The notes under the pieces: generated by a model
Seen by the model: only the letters and a program-made list of their open reading frames with translations
Databases searched by the model: none
What the model was told of the DNA's origin: nothing
In this document: in pieces, positions 1 through 6,157 of the stretch
Layout of the letters: each line of letters starts with the position of its first letter
Numbering within the stretch: the stretch's first letter is position 1
Position numbers and translations under genes: made by a program
Assembly: GCA_029287875.1 (NCBI GenBank)
Contig: JARFQH010000119.1
Coordinates: forward strand, 1 to 6,852
Source: Desulfobacteraceae bacterium
Lineage (GTDB): Bacteria > Desulfobacterota > Desulfobacteria > Desulfobacterales > SG8-13
DNA length: 6,852 nt
Direction: 5' to 3'

Positions 1-1175
1 CCATAGGCGAGGTTCATGGAGAGGCCTTTAAAGCTGAGCACCGTGGCGCGTTGATCAGACGTCGTGATCCGGTTCAGATAATGGCTCTGGAAAAACCGGA
101 GCAAATACATGGTGCTTGAAATCAACACAATCGGGATGACACCCACCAGAGTCGGTAAAAACAGTGCCATACTCACCAGGCCGACAAGGGCCGGCACCGT
201 CATCACGATCAAGTTGAACAGCGGCGTCCGTTTTTCCACCAAAATCAGGGCCAGGCGTGGAACGAACAACCCCATAACAGCAATGGTCGATCCGATCAGG
301 CCGAAAGATGCCTCCGGAAGATGAATGAGCCGGTAATACTGACTGGTCAGGGTTGCGGCCATGCGGAGGCAGCTGTCGAAAACAACGCCGATAAGGATGA
401 TCACCAGCGCAAAAGGTGTATTTAATATCCAGCCCCCGGCCTCAAGGGTGAGTTTGAAAGCCTGGAGGACTCTCTTGCCGCTGCCGATCACGATGTTGAG
501 TGGTCGGCCGGAAGGGGCGGGACGGACCTCGCGCATTAGAAGCGCGGTCAGCAATGTCAGAACCGCCATCCCAAGCGTCAGAAACACCGGTAAGCGCAGG
601 GTTAATTCCCGGGACACGGTAAATTCGAGACCAAAGAAGTCGATAATCCGCTGCATGAGGGCCGGGTCGTAAACCGCCGCTCCCAGGCTCATTGCAATCA
701 GGAAGGCGGCTGCCTGCATCCGCATCTGCCTCTCAAGCACCTGCCCCCATTTTGTCTCGCAGCCTTCCTCTTGCAGTGAATCGTAGGCCAGCGCCTCGTC
801 GGCACCGCTGGCGGCAGCCTCTGCCGCCCCGCTCAGAATTCGATTCAGCAGAAAGACGCCGAAGAGAATGTTCGCGTTTCCCCGTGGTACGAAGCACAGC
901 AGCGCCATTTCCATCACCATGAGAATACCCGTGAAAACCAACAGATTCCGGCGACCCAGCGTGTCGGCCAGCGCTCCCGACGGCACCTCGAGCAGTACGA
1001 TCGTGACGGCCCAGGCGACGTTGAGCAGCGCGAACTGCTCGAGGGTCAGGCCGAAGTCCAGAAACAGAATGGTGAAAATGGGGTAGTAAAAACGGGCGTT
1101 AAAAAAAACCCGGAACATGATGAACAACCGGACGTTTCTAATTGAAAAAGGCGAGACCATGGGCGTGTGGTTCAC
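1..1175 (-). CDS. MFS-type multi-pass membrane transporter (partial, C-terminus beyond left edge)
   Basis: Reading the reverse complement gives an uninterrupted frame of 391 codons from a GTG at 1175 to the left edge, with no stop. The product is strongly hydrophobic, with about ten visible membrane segments. From the internal ATG at 1160, residues 61-71 read SGALADTLGRR, the cytoplasmic loop 2-3 signature of the major facilitator superfamily (GxxxDxxGRR). Residues 107-129 contain RILSGAAEAAASGADEALAYDSL, an SGADEAL-YDSL loop seen in a group of poorly characterised MFS efflux-like proteins. Substrate cannot be told from sequence. I prefer the GTG start because GGAAGGA lies 4 nt upstream of it, while the ATG five codons later has no ribosome binding site; an in-frame TGA upstream limits the frame. 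The usual MFS length of about 400-430 residues suggests only the last few tens are missing. It is divergent from the PEBP gene. Confidence 0.85.
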   Translation of the reverse strand, partial: MNHTPMVSPFSIRNVRLFIMFRVFFNARFYYPIFTILFLDFGLTLEQFALLNVAWAVTIVLLEVPSGALADTLGRRNLLVFTGILMVMEMALLCFVPRGNANILFGVFLLNRILSGAAEAAASGADEALAYDSLQEEGCETKWGQVLERQMRMQAAAFLIAMSLGAAVYDPALMQRIIDFFGLEFTVSRELTLRLPVFLTLGMAVLTLLTALLMREVRPAPSGRPLNIVIGSGKRVLQAFKLTLEAGGWILNTPFALVIILIGVVFDSCLRMAATLTSQYYRLIHLPEASFGLIGSTIAVMGLFVPRLALILVEKRTPLFNLIVMTVPALVGLVSMALFLPTLVGVIPIVLISSTMYLLRFFQSHYLNRITTSDQRATVLSFKGLSMNLAY

Positions 1176-1468
1176 GGCATCCTTCCGTATTGGAGAACGA
1201 GCCTGTGGCAGATTTCTCCCGTGTCAGGGTTTCATCGACTTTACACCAGCAGGAGGCAATTGCCGAGTAAAAAAACACTGTACCGGGTTGCAAAGAACCG
1301 TCACACTCACAGAACCCTTCTATCCGGATGCCTGTTTGAGTTAAGCACTGCCTCTGGCCGCCAAACGAGGCTGAAAAATGCGTCTTGCATATTGATGCCA
1401 CAACCCTTACATATCGAATGGGGTGGTGACACAAACCGCCGTTCCACCCAACCGAAAGGAGGACAAAA
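1176..1468. other. Divergent intergenic region between the MFS and PEBP genes
   Basis: About 290 bp without a credible gene. It must carry the promoters for both flanking genes, but I find no convincing -35/-10 pair on either strand; TTGCAT at 1385-1390 with a poor -10 about 17 bp later is the best plus-strand candidate and is weak. A short inverted repeat, GCCTC at 1350-1354 and GAGGC at 1367-1371, has no following T-run on either strand and so is not a terminator. Frames that are open across this stretch on both strands encode cysteine-rich or low-order sequence with no recognisable family. Confidence 0.5.
1180..1186 (-). promoter_or_regulatory. Shine-Dalgarno site supporting the GTG start of the MFS gene
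   Basis: The minus strand reads GGAAGGA, then 4 nt, then GTG at 1175. The in-frame ATG at 1160 is preceded by CCACACGCCC, which has no purine-rich site, so this element decides in favour of GTG. The spacing is slightly short. Confidence 0.5.
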
Positions 1469-1927
1469 ATGGCCATTCAACTGACCAGCGAGGCTTTCTC
1501 CGATGGCACAATGATTCCGAAGCGATTTACATGTGACGGTGAGGATCGCTCACCGCCGCTGTCTTGGAGCGGTCTTCCGACGGAAACCGCCTCTTTGGCC
1601 TTGATTTGCGACGATCCCGATGCACCCGTCGGGACCTGGGATCACTGGGTACTGTTCAACATTCCCGCACCGGCAACCGGGCTGCCGGAGAATGTTCCGG
1701 CAAAGGCAACCCTTGACGATGGCAGCGTTCACGGCAACAACAGCTGGGGAAGGCTCGGGTACGGTGGTCCTTGCCCGCCGGGTGGCACGCACCGTTATTT
1801 CTTCAAACTTTACGCACTGGACATTGCGCTTAATTTGAAAACCGGGGCGACAAAATCTCAGTTGGTGAAAGCCATGGAGGGGCACATTCTGGACCAGGGG
1901 CAGTTGATGGGAAAATACCGGCGATAA
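1469..1927 (+). CDS. YbhB/YbcL family (PEBP, Raf-kinase-inhibitor-like) protein
   Basis: A 152-residue protein, the usual length for bacterial phosphatidylethanolamine-binding-protein homologues. Family signatures visible: CDGEDRSPPLSW at 22-33, the conserved DDPDAP at 48-53 followed by DHWVLFNIP at 58-66, and GPCPPGGTHRYFFKLYAL at 100-117, which carries the GxHRY anion-binding-pocket motif. There is no signal peptide, so it should be cytoplasmic like E. coli YbhB rather than periplasmic like YbcL. Bacterial members have no agreed biochemical role; the eukaryotic relatives bind phospholipid headgroups or kinases. The start is secured by a strong AAAGGAGG at 1455-1462, 6 nt before the ATG. It is the first gene of a plus-strand cluster, with the next gene only 13 bp on. 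Confidence 0.93.
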   Translation: MAIQLTSEAFSDGTMIPKRFTCDGEDRSPPLSWSGLPTETASLALICDDPDAPVGTWDHWVLFNIPAPATGLPENVPAKATLDDGSVHGNNSWGRLGYGGPCPPGGTHRYFFKLYALDIALNLKTGATKSQLVKAMEGHILDQGQLMGKYRR

Positions 1928-1930
1928 GGA
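1925..1930 (+). promoter_or_regulatory. Ribosome binding site overlapping the upstream stop codon
   Basis: TAAGGA begins with the TAA stop of the PEBP gene and lies 10 nt before the ATG at 1941. The overlap suggests that termination on the first gene and initiation on the second are coupled. The alternative ATG at 1956 follows its purines too closely to be preferred. Confidence 0.55.
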
Positions 1931-1940
1931 ATTTCATTAA

Positions 1941-2852
1941 ATGGTTGACCGGAAGATGACGACCGCCGTCGATCCGTTGAAGTGCACCGGGTGCGGATTG
2001 TGCATCCGGGTCTGCCCTGACAGGACCTTATCGATGGTCGGCGATCGTGCTGTCGTTACCGGTGAGCGCTGCATGCACTGCGCCCATTGTGCCGCCGTCT
2101 GTCCGGCCGATGCTGTCCATGTGGCAGGTCTCGACAATTGGGCGCAGGAATTTGAAACGTTCCGCTTTGGCGGCGATCTCTGGCTGCCACCCGGCCGCTT
2201 CGACACAACGAAATTGGTGAGCCTGATGCGTTCACGACGGTCGTGCCGCAATTTTCTCGATACACCTGTCGACACCCGCAGCCTCAAAGACCTTGTCAAA
2301 ATCGGTATCACGGCGCCCTCCGGAACCAACAGCCAGAAATGGACGTTTACCATTCTGCCGGACCGGCCGATCGTTTTGCGTCTCGGCACGGCTATTGGCC
2401 GGTTCTTCGAAAGACTCAATCGGATCGCCGGAAATCCGCTCTTGCGCGGTGGTTTGAGGCTTCTGGGACGATCCCAACTCGACGATTATTACCGGGAGCA
2501 TTTCGATTCCGTTCGGGATGCGTTGGTCGAGTGGAAGACAGGCGGCATCGATCGGCTGTTTCACGGCGCCACGGCTGCGATTCTCGTCGGTTCGGAACCC
2601 GGTGCCAGCTGCCCGATGGAGGACGCGTTGCTGGCGACCCAGAATATTCTCCTGGGAGCGCACAGCATGGGCCTGGGGACATGTTTGGTCGGTTTTGCCG
2701 TGGCGGCCATGCAGAAAAATGCGAGCATAAAGGCCTCTTTGGACATTCCACCGGACGAGCCGGTCTATTCGGTGATTGCCTTGGGTCACCCCGATGAAAC
2801 TTACTTGCGCCAGGCGGGGCGCAAAAAGCCGCTGGTGCGGTGGGTGAATTAA
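1941..2852 (+). CDS. Nitroreductase-family flavoprotein with N-terminal 2x[4Fe-4S] ferredoxin domain
   Basis: A 303-residue fusion. Residues 13-56 are a bacterial ferredoxin domain with two full CxxCxxCxxxCP motifs (C15, C18, C21, C25 and C44, C47, C50, C54), expected to hold two [4Fe-4S] clusters. From about residue 90 comes an FMN-dependent nitroreductase fold: RRSCRNF at 99-105 (phosphate-binding arginines), APSGTNSQKW at 125-134 (flavin contact), DALLATQNILLGAHSMGLGTC at 228-248 (dimer and flavin helix) and ALGHPDE at 280-286. In such fusions the ferredoxin domain is thought to pass electrons to FMN, which reduces an unknown acceptor; the natural substrate is not predictable. No signal peptide or membrane segment is seen, so it is cytoplasmic. 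The architecture is frequent in anaerobes. It sits 13 bp after the PEBP gene and 56 bp before the phosphatase gene. Confidence 0.92.
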   Translation: MVDRKMTTAVDPLKCTGCGLCIRVCPDRTLSMVGDRAVVTGERCMHCAHCAAVCPADAVHVAGLDNWAQEFETFRFGGDLWLPPGRFDTTKLVSLMRSRRSCRNFLDTPVDTRSLKDLVKIGITAPSGTNSQKWTFTILPDRPIVLRLGTAIGRFFERLNRIAGNPLLRGGLRLLGRSQLDDYYREHFDSVRDALVEWKTGGIDRLFHGATAAILVGSEPGASCPMEDALLATQNILLGAHSMGLGTCLVGFAVAAMQKNASIKASLDIPPDEPVYSVIALGHPDETYLRQAGRKKPLVRWVN

Positions 2853-2908
2853 TGTCTCATGCGATCGATCATCGCCACACGCAAACCAAATGACGGGAGA
2901 GTGCGGGC

Positions 2909-4558
2909 ATGAACAAGATGCGACTATTTCGCCTTAAAAACCAGATGCTCATTGGAAACGCTTTGGCCAATATCATCGGTGTCAACGTTGCCGAAATGAT
3001 CAGTTACCGGTCCATATCGCCGCCGCCGCCCGAGGCCGTTGCACTCTTCGAGCGTGTCGACGCGGTTTTCCTGCCGTTGTCCTTCGGCCTGATTTTCATC
3101 ATCACAGTGTTTTACGAGTTGCCGATTCGGCGCTTTCTGAACCGGTGCCATCGGTCGGGGGGCGGTTATCCGGGGGTCGATCCGTCTGCCAGGCAGCGGC
3201 TGCTGAACGAGCCGTTTTTTCTCATTGCCGTCGATTTTCTGACCTGGATCATTGCGGCCGTTGTATACACCTCAGCCGTTTACCGGACACCTTTCGGTCC
3301 GCTGCTCGCCGGTCGGGTTTTTTTCCAGACCATTTTTGTCGGCATCATCACCACCACCATCGCCTTTTTCGTCATAGAATGGCGGCTTCAAAAGAGTCTC
3401 GTACCGGTGCTGTTTCCGGAGGGCGGCCTTTATGCGACGCGCGGTACGCTGAGGATTAGAATCGGCACCCGCCTTGCAGCTCTTATCGCAGCCGCAAACC
3501 TGATCCCGTTTCTGGCATTTCTGATGATCGTGCAGAAAACCTTGCGCTTCGATTATCCGCCTGACCAGATGCTCGTGCAGCTGCGGACGACCATAAATAC
3601 CAATTCGGTGTTGTTTATCGCTGTAGGGGTGTTCTTGACGATTCTGGTGAGCAGCAACCTGACGAGGCCTTTCGGCGACATCATCAAAGTCCTTCAGAAT
3701 GTGCGCAACGGGCGACTCGACCGCAGGGTTGCGGTGAGATCGAACGATGAGATCGGATACGTGGGAGACGTCATCAACGAGATGACGGCCGGTCTGCGGG
3801 AAAGAGAAAAGATGCACCAATCTTTGGAGCTGGCCCGCGAGGTTCAGCAGAATCTTCTGCCGCGATGTGCCCCGCAGCAGATGGGTCTGGATATTGCCGG
3901 AAGGAGCATCTACTGTGATCAGACCGGTGGAGATTACTTCGACTTCCTGGAGGTCGGACCACCCGGGGACAACACCGTCGGATTGGTGGTCGGGGACGTT
4001 TCCGGACATGGTGTGCCCTCGGCCCTTCTGATGGCGACGGCCAGGGCGTTGATGCGACAGCGGTCCTTTTTGCCGGGAGGGCCGGCCCAGGTTGTCAGCG
4101 ACGTCAATAGTCATCTGTCAAGAGATGTGGAAGACTCCGGACAGTTTATGACCCTCTTCTACCTGGTGATCGATCCGGTTCAGCGAGAGCTCAAGTGGGT
4201 GCGAGCCGGCCACGAGCCGGCCGTGCTTTACGATCCGCACCGGGATGTCTTCGAGGAACTGCGCGGGTTCGGCATGGCCCTCGGAGTGGATGAAGCCTGG
4301 AAATATCAGGAAGAGAACAAACGCGGTCTAACAGACGGTCAGGTCATCCTCATCGGCACGGACGGTATTTGGGAGTCGCGCAACCGTGAAGGCCGCATGT
4401 TTGGCAAAGAAGCGCTGCTCGATCTGATCCGAAAAAACGCCGCTTGCAGCGCGGAAGAGATATTGCAGGCGATCATCGATTCGATAAAGCATTTTCAACA
4501 GGATATCGAACCGGAAGATGACGTCACGCTGGTGGTGGCCAAGATAAAAACCGGATAG
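2909..4558 (+). CDS. Membrane-anchored HAMP-PP2C (SpoIIE/RsbU-like) serine/threonine phosphatase
   Basis: 549 residues. Six hydrophobic segments lie at about 13-30, 52-69, 101-123, 135-156, 186-207 and 232-249. A HAMP domain follows at about 249-300 (NLTRPF near its start, SNDEIGYVGDVINEMT at 278-293), then a helical linker with LAREVQQNLLPR at 308-319, typical of RsbU-like proteins. The PP2C/SpoIIE phosphatase domain covers about 322-546 with all metal-binding motifs intact: GGDYFDF (D342), GDVSGHGVPSAL (D363), GTDGIWE (D485) and EDDVTLVV (D537/D538). Such enzymes dephosphorylate STAS-domain anti-anti-sigma proteins or similar partners, with the sensor half tuning activity through HAMP. No STAS or anti-sigma kinase gene is present nearby. 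GGGAGA at 2895-2900 lies 8 nt before the ATG. The C-terminus looks complete, although the last 64 bp overlap a convergent broken gene. Confidence 0.93.
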   Translation: MNKMRLFRLKNQMLIGNALANIIGVNVAEMISYRSISPPPPEAVALFERVDAVFLPLSFGLIFIITVFYELPIRRFLNRCHRSGGGYPGVDPSARQRLLNEPFFLIAVDFLTWIIAAVVYTSAVYRTPFGPLLAGRVFFQTIFVGIITTTIAFFVIEWRLQKSLVPVLFPEGGLYATRGTLRIRIGTRLAALIAAANLIPFLAFLMIVQKTLRFDYPPDQMLVQLRTTINTNSVLFIAVGVFLTILVSSNLTRPFGDIIKVLQNVRNGRLDRRVAVRSNDEIGYVGDVINEMTAGLREREKMHQSLELAREVQQNLLPRCAPQQMGLDIAGRSIYCDQTGGDYFDFLEVGPPGDNTVGLVVGDVSGHGVPSALLMATARALMRQRSFLPGGPAQVVSDVNSHLSRDVEDSGQFMTLFYLVIDPVQRELKWVRAGHEPAVLYDPHRDVFEELRGFGMALGVDEAWKYQEENKRGLTDGQVILIGTDGIWESRNREGRMFGKEALLDLIRKNAACSAEEILQAIIDSIKHFQQDIEPEDDVTLVVAKIKTG

Positions 4559-4869
4559 ACGTTAGGGTCACGGTAAGAAATAATTCCGCTTTCCATCAGA
4601 AAGGAGAGTGCCGCGAGCACGTCGTCCTGCTCACCGACACCGTTGTCGTGTTGTCCCTCACTTTCCCCGGTGCCCCTGAAATTGAACCGCAGGGTGGCGA
4701 CACCTTTCATCCGATAGGCCCGGCGTATCGTTTCCACGACGGGGTTATGCATATCGCCGCCATAGAGCGGGTGGGGGTGGGTGATAACGACACCGCGGGC
4801 TGTGTGGCCGCTTTCGAACAGCCCTTCGAGTTCAAAATCGCCCGATCGAAAACACACTTTTTCTTCCAT
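4495..4869 (-). pseudogene. Truncated alpha/beta hydrolase (dienelactone-hydrolase-like, COG2945 type), N-terminal half only
   Basis: The open frame from ATG 4869 gives 124 residues. Residues 1-96 look like the first half of a small alpha/beta hydrolase of about 200-220 residues: GVVITHPHPLYGGDMHNPVV at 26-45 (HPHPLYGG oxyanion region), then GVATLRFNFRGTGESEG at 56-72 (RFNFRGxGxSxG), then a DDVLAALSFL helix. The part that should follow, with the GxSxG nucleophile elbow, the acid and the catalytic histidine, is absent. After about residue 96 the frame reads an unrelated tail, the last 64 bp of which are antisense to the phosphatase gene. The start lies just after the RNase D stop; a TTG at 4875 overlapping that TGA is an alternative start. 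It is therefore probably the former second gene of an rnd operon and catalytically dead. Family assignment is by remembered motifs. Confidence 0.75.
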
Positions 4870-4871
4870 AG

Positions 4872-6008
4872 TCAACGGACCCGCTTCAGCACCCCTACAA
4901 TCTCATCGCCGAATTCGTTTTTCTGCCACTCTTTAAGCTCTTTAACAGCGTCCAGGGATTGCAGTTTAATCGGCTTTTCAGTGGCCAGAGCCGTCATCAT
5001 GCTCTTGTTGAGAAGCACGGTCGGTTCGACGCCGAGTGCTCTGGCCTTTTTATCGCGCCAGTTTTTCAGTGTCTTGATGCGATCGGGAACAGCCGGATGC
5101 ATCGCACGATTTTTTTTACGCGGGTAGACCGGCAGATTATCCGAGGGGATTTGCTGGGCGCGGTGAATTGCTTCGACCAGCTCAACGCCGTACATCTTGA
5201 GCTGTTTGCTGCTGAGAACGCCGCTCTCGTCCAACCGTTTTACGTTGGCGGGCTTTTCAACGGCCAGCTGCAGGAGGGATTTGTTGCTGAAGACCTTGAA
5301 CAGGGGCCGGTCCTTATTTTCGGCAACCCGGCGGCGAAACTGAAGCAGCGCCTCCAGAACGGCAAGGCTGCGGGGTTTGAGGCGGCCGGCTCCCTTGAAT
5401 CCCAGGAAAAGCGGTTCGTGATTGTTCTGAGGGGATCTGACCCGGCTCAGCAGGTCGCATTCTTCCTGCACCCACGCCAGACGACTCTTGTGTTTCAGTT
5501 CACCTACCAGCATTTTCGTCAACGGCAGCAGGTAGCGGACATCGTCGGCGGCATAAGCGATCATTTCATCCGGTAACGGCCGTTTGGACCAGTCTTTGCG
5601 CTGGTATTTCTTGTTGAGGGTAACGCCGAAGCGTGCCTGAAGAACTGCCTCCAGACTGGTTTCCTTCACTCCCAGAAACTTGCAGGCGATCTGGGTGTCG
5701 AACAGATGAGCAATCTCGATACCAAAATCCCGGAACAGGGAGCGCACATCATAGTCGGCGCCGTGGAAGATCTTCTCGATGGCCGGATTGGCGAAAACCG
5801 GTCGAAGCGATTCAAGATCCTGGAGGCGCAGCGGGTCGATGACCACGCTCGAATGAGAGGTGGCCATTTGGATCAGGCAGACTTTTTCCTGAAAATGATA
5901 CATTGAGTCGGCCTCCAGATCGACCGCGACGGCGGGTGCGTGCTGGAATTTTTGCGCCAGTTTTGCGAGCGCGGCAGGCGTTTCGATCAAGACGATGTCG
6001 GTTGTCAT
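4872..6008 (-). CDS. rnd: Ribonuclease D (DEDDy 3'-5' exoribonuclease with two HRDC domains)
   Basis: 378 residues, close to the usual RNase D length. The exonuclease domain covers about 1-190: AVDLEADS with D30 and E32 (Exo I), FHGADYDVRSLFRDFGIEIAHLFDTQIA at 81-108 with D87 (Exo II) and YAADDVRYLLPL at 152-163 with Y152 and D156 (Exo III, DEDDy subtype), so all four metal-binding acids and the tyrosine are present. Two helical HRDC domains follow at about 210-290 and 305-375, as in the E. coli enzyme, where they help bind RNA. The enzyme trims 3' ends of tRNA precursors and other stable RNAs in the cytoplasm. The start at 6008 has only a weak upstream purine tract (CCGGAT), but the N-terminus fits the family. 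It is divergent from thrS across about 150 bp and directly precedes the broken hydrolase on the same strand. Confidence 0.93.
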   Translation of the reverse strand: MTTDIVLIETPAALAKLAQKFQHAPAVAVDLEADSMYHFQEKVCLIQMATSHSSVVIDPLRLQDLESLRPVFANPAIEKIFHGADYDVRSLFRDFGIEIAHLFDTQIACKFLGVKETSLEAVLQARFGVTLNKKYQRKDWSKRPLPDEMIAYAADDVRYLLPLTKMLVGELKHKSRLAWVQEECDLLSRVRSPQNNHEPLFLGFKGAGRLKPRSLAVLEALLQFRRRVAENKDRPLFKVFSNKSLLQLAVEKPANVKRLDESGVLSSKQLKMYGVELVEAIHRAQQIPSDNLPVYPRKKNRAMHPAVPDRIKTLKNWRDKKARALGVEPTVLLNKSMMTALATEKPIKLQSLDAVKELKEWQKNEFGDEIVGVLKRVR

Positions 6009-6037
6009 TTCGTATCCGGTCAGGAGTCAAATTTCCC

Positions 6038-6069
6038 TTGACCCCAGGTGGTATTTCTCTTAGTTTAAT
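6038..6069 (+). promoter_or_regulatory. thrS: Candidate sigma70-type promoter for thrS
   Basis: TTGACC at 6038-6043 matches the -35 consensus at five of six positions and TTTAAT at 6064-6069 matches the -10 at five of six, but the 20-bp spacing is longer than optimal. At 17 bp spacing the sequence is TAGTTT, a poor -10. If used, transcription would begin near 6076 and the repeat/hairpin would lie in the thrS leader. Confidence 0.3.
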
Positions 6070-6082
6070 AGGCTTATGTTGA

Positions 6083-6111
6083 TGAGCGCTCGATTGGTTG
6101 AGCGCCTGATT
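6083..6111 (+). repeat. Imperfect tandem direct repeat, two 13-bp units with 16-bp period
   Basis: TGAGCGCTCGATT at 6083-6095 and TGAGCGCCTGATT at 6099-6111 agree at 11 of 13 positions. The units are separated by 3 bp. They lie in the rnd-thrS divergent region, 47 bp upstream of the thrS start. Confidence 0.6.
6086..6105 (+). promoter_or_regulatory. Hairpin in the thrS leader, possible translational control element
   Basis: GCGCTC at 6086-6091 pairs perfectly with GAGCGC at 6100-6105, leaving the 8-nt loop GATTGGTT, which contains GGT, the DNA form of the tRNA-Thr anticodon GGU. No T-run follows, so it is not an intrinsic terminator. E. coli ThrS represses its own translation by binding leader hairpins that mimic tRNA-Thr; a like role here is inference only. 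The stem is short and overlaps the direct repeat, so it may be a by-product of that repeat. Confidence 0.3.
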
Positions 6112-6157
6112 CTTAAAAAAATGATCGCTTTTCAGGTTGAGATTAAGAAGGCTTAGC

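Larger units (their letters stand above)
6009..6157. other. Divergent regulatory region between rnd and thrS
   Basis: About 150 bp that must hold the rnd promoter (minus) and the thrS promoter and leader (plus). It is more AT-rich than the flanking genes and contains the candidate promoter, direct repeat and hairpin listed separately. I see no convincing minus-strand promoter for rnd. Confidence 0.6.

Noticed and set aside
109..1086. Four plus-strand open frames of 71-103 codons
   Set aside because: All are antisense to the continuous MFS transporter frame, which has membrane segments and motif A; the plus-strand products are Arg/Pro/Ser-rich shadows.
1138..1476. 112-codon minus-strand open frame, and overlapping plus-strand frames, across the intergenic region
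   Set aside because: No good start context and no recognisable family. The minus frame would overlap both the start of the PEBP gene and the MFS N-terminus. I checked whether it might hold the lost hydrolase half; it lacks a GxSxG motif in a credible context.
2232..2789. 185-codon minus-strand and 184-codon plus-strand open frames
   Set aside because: Both lie within the nitroreductase gene in other frames, with compositions rich in Arg, His, Gln and Pro and no family signature.
2861..2875. Inverted repeat GCGAT-CGATC-ATCGC between the nitroreductase and phosphatase genes
   Set aside because: Only a 5-bp stem with no T-run, so not a terminator; it may arise by chance from overlapping GATC repeats.
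3272..4114. 280-codon open frame on the minus strand
   Set aside because: It is wholly antisense to the phosphatase HAMP/PP2C coding region, which has intact family motifs; its own product shows no recognisable domain and is the usual shadow in GC-rich codon usage.
4495..4600. Simple frameshift as the cause of the hydrolase truncation
   Set aside because: The sequence beyond the break is coding for the phosphatase C-terminus on the other strand, so the missing half is not there in another frame; loss by deletion or rearrangement fits better.
4648..5576. Plus-strand open frames of 159 and 205 codons
   Set aside because: Antisense to RNase D and the hydrolase stub, both of which carry clear motifs on the minus strand.
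6086..6118. thrS leader hairpin as an intrinsic terminator or T-box
   Set aside because: The stem is followed by CTGATTCTTAAAAAAA rather than a T-run, and the roughly 80-nt leader lacks room for the stem I and antiterminator of a T-box.
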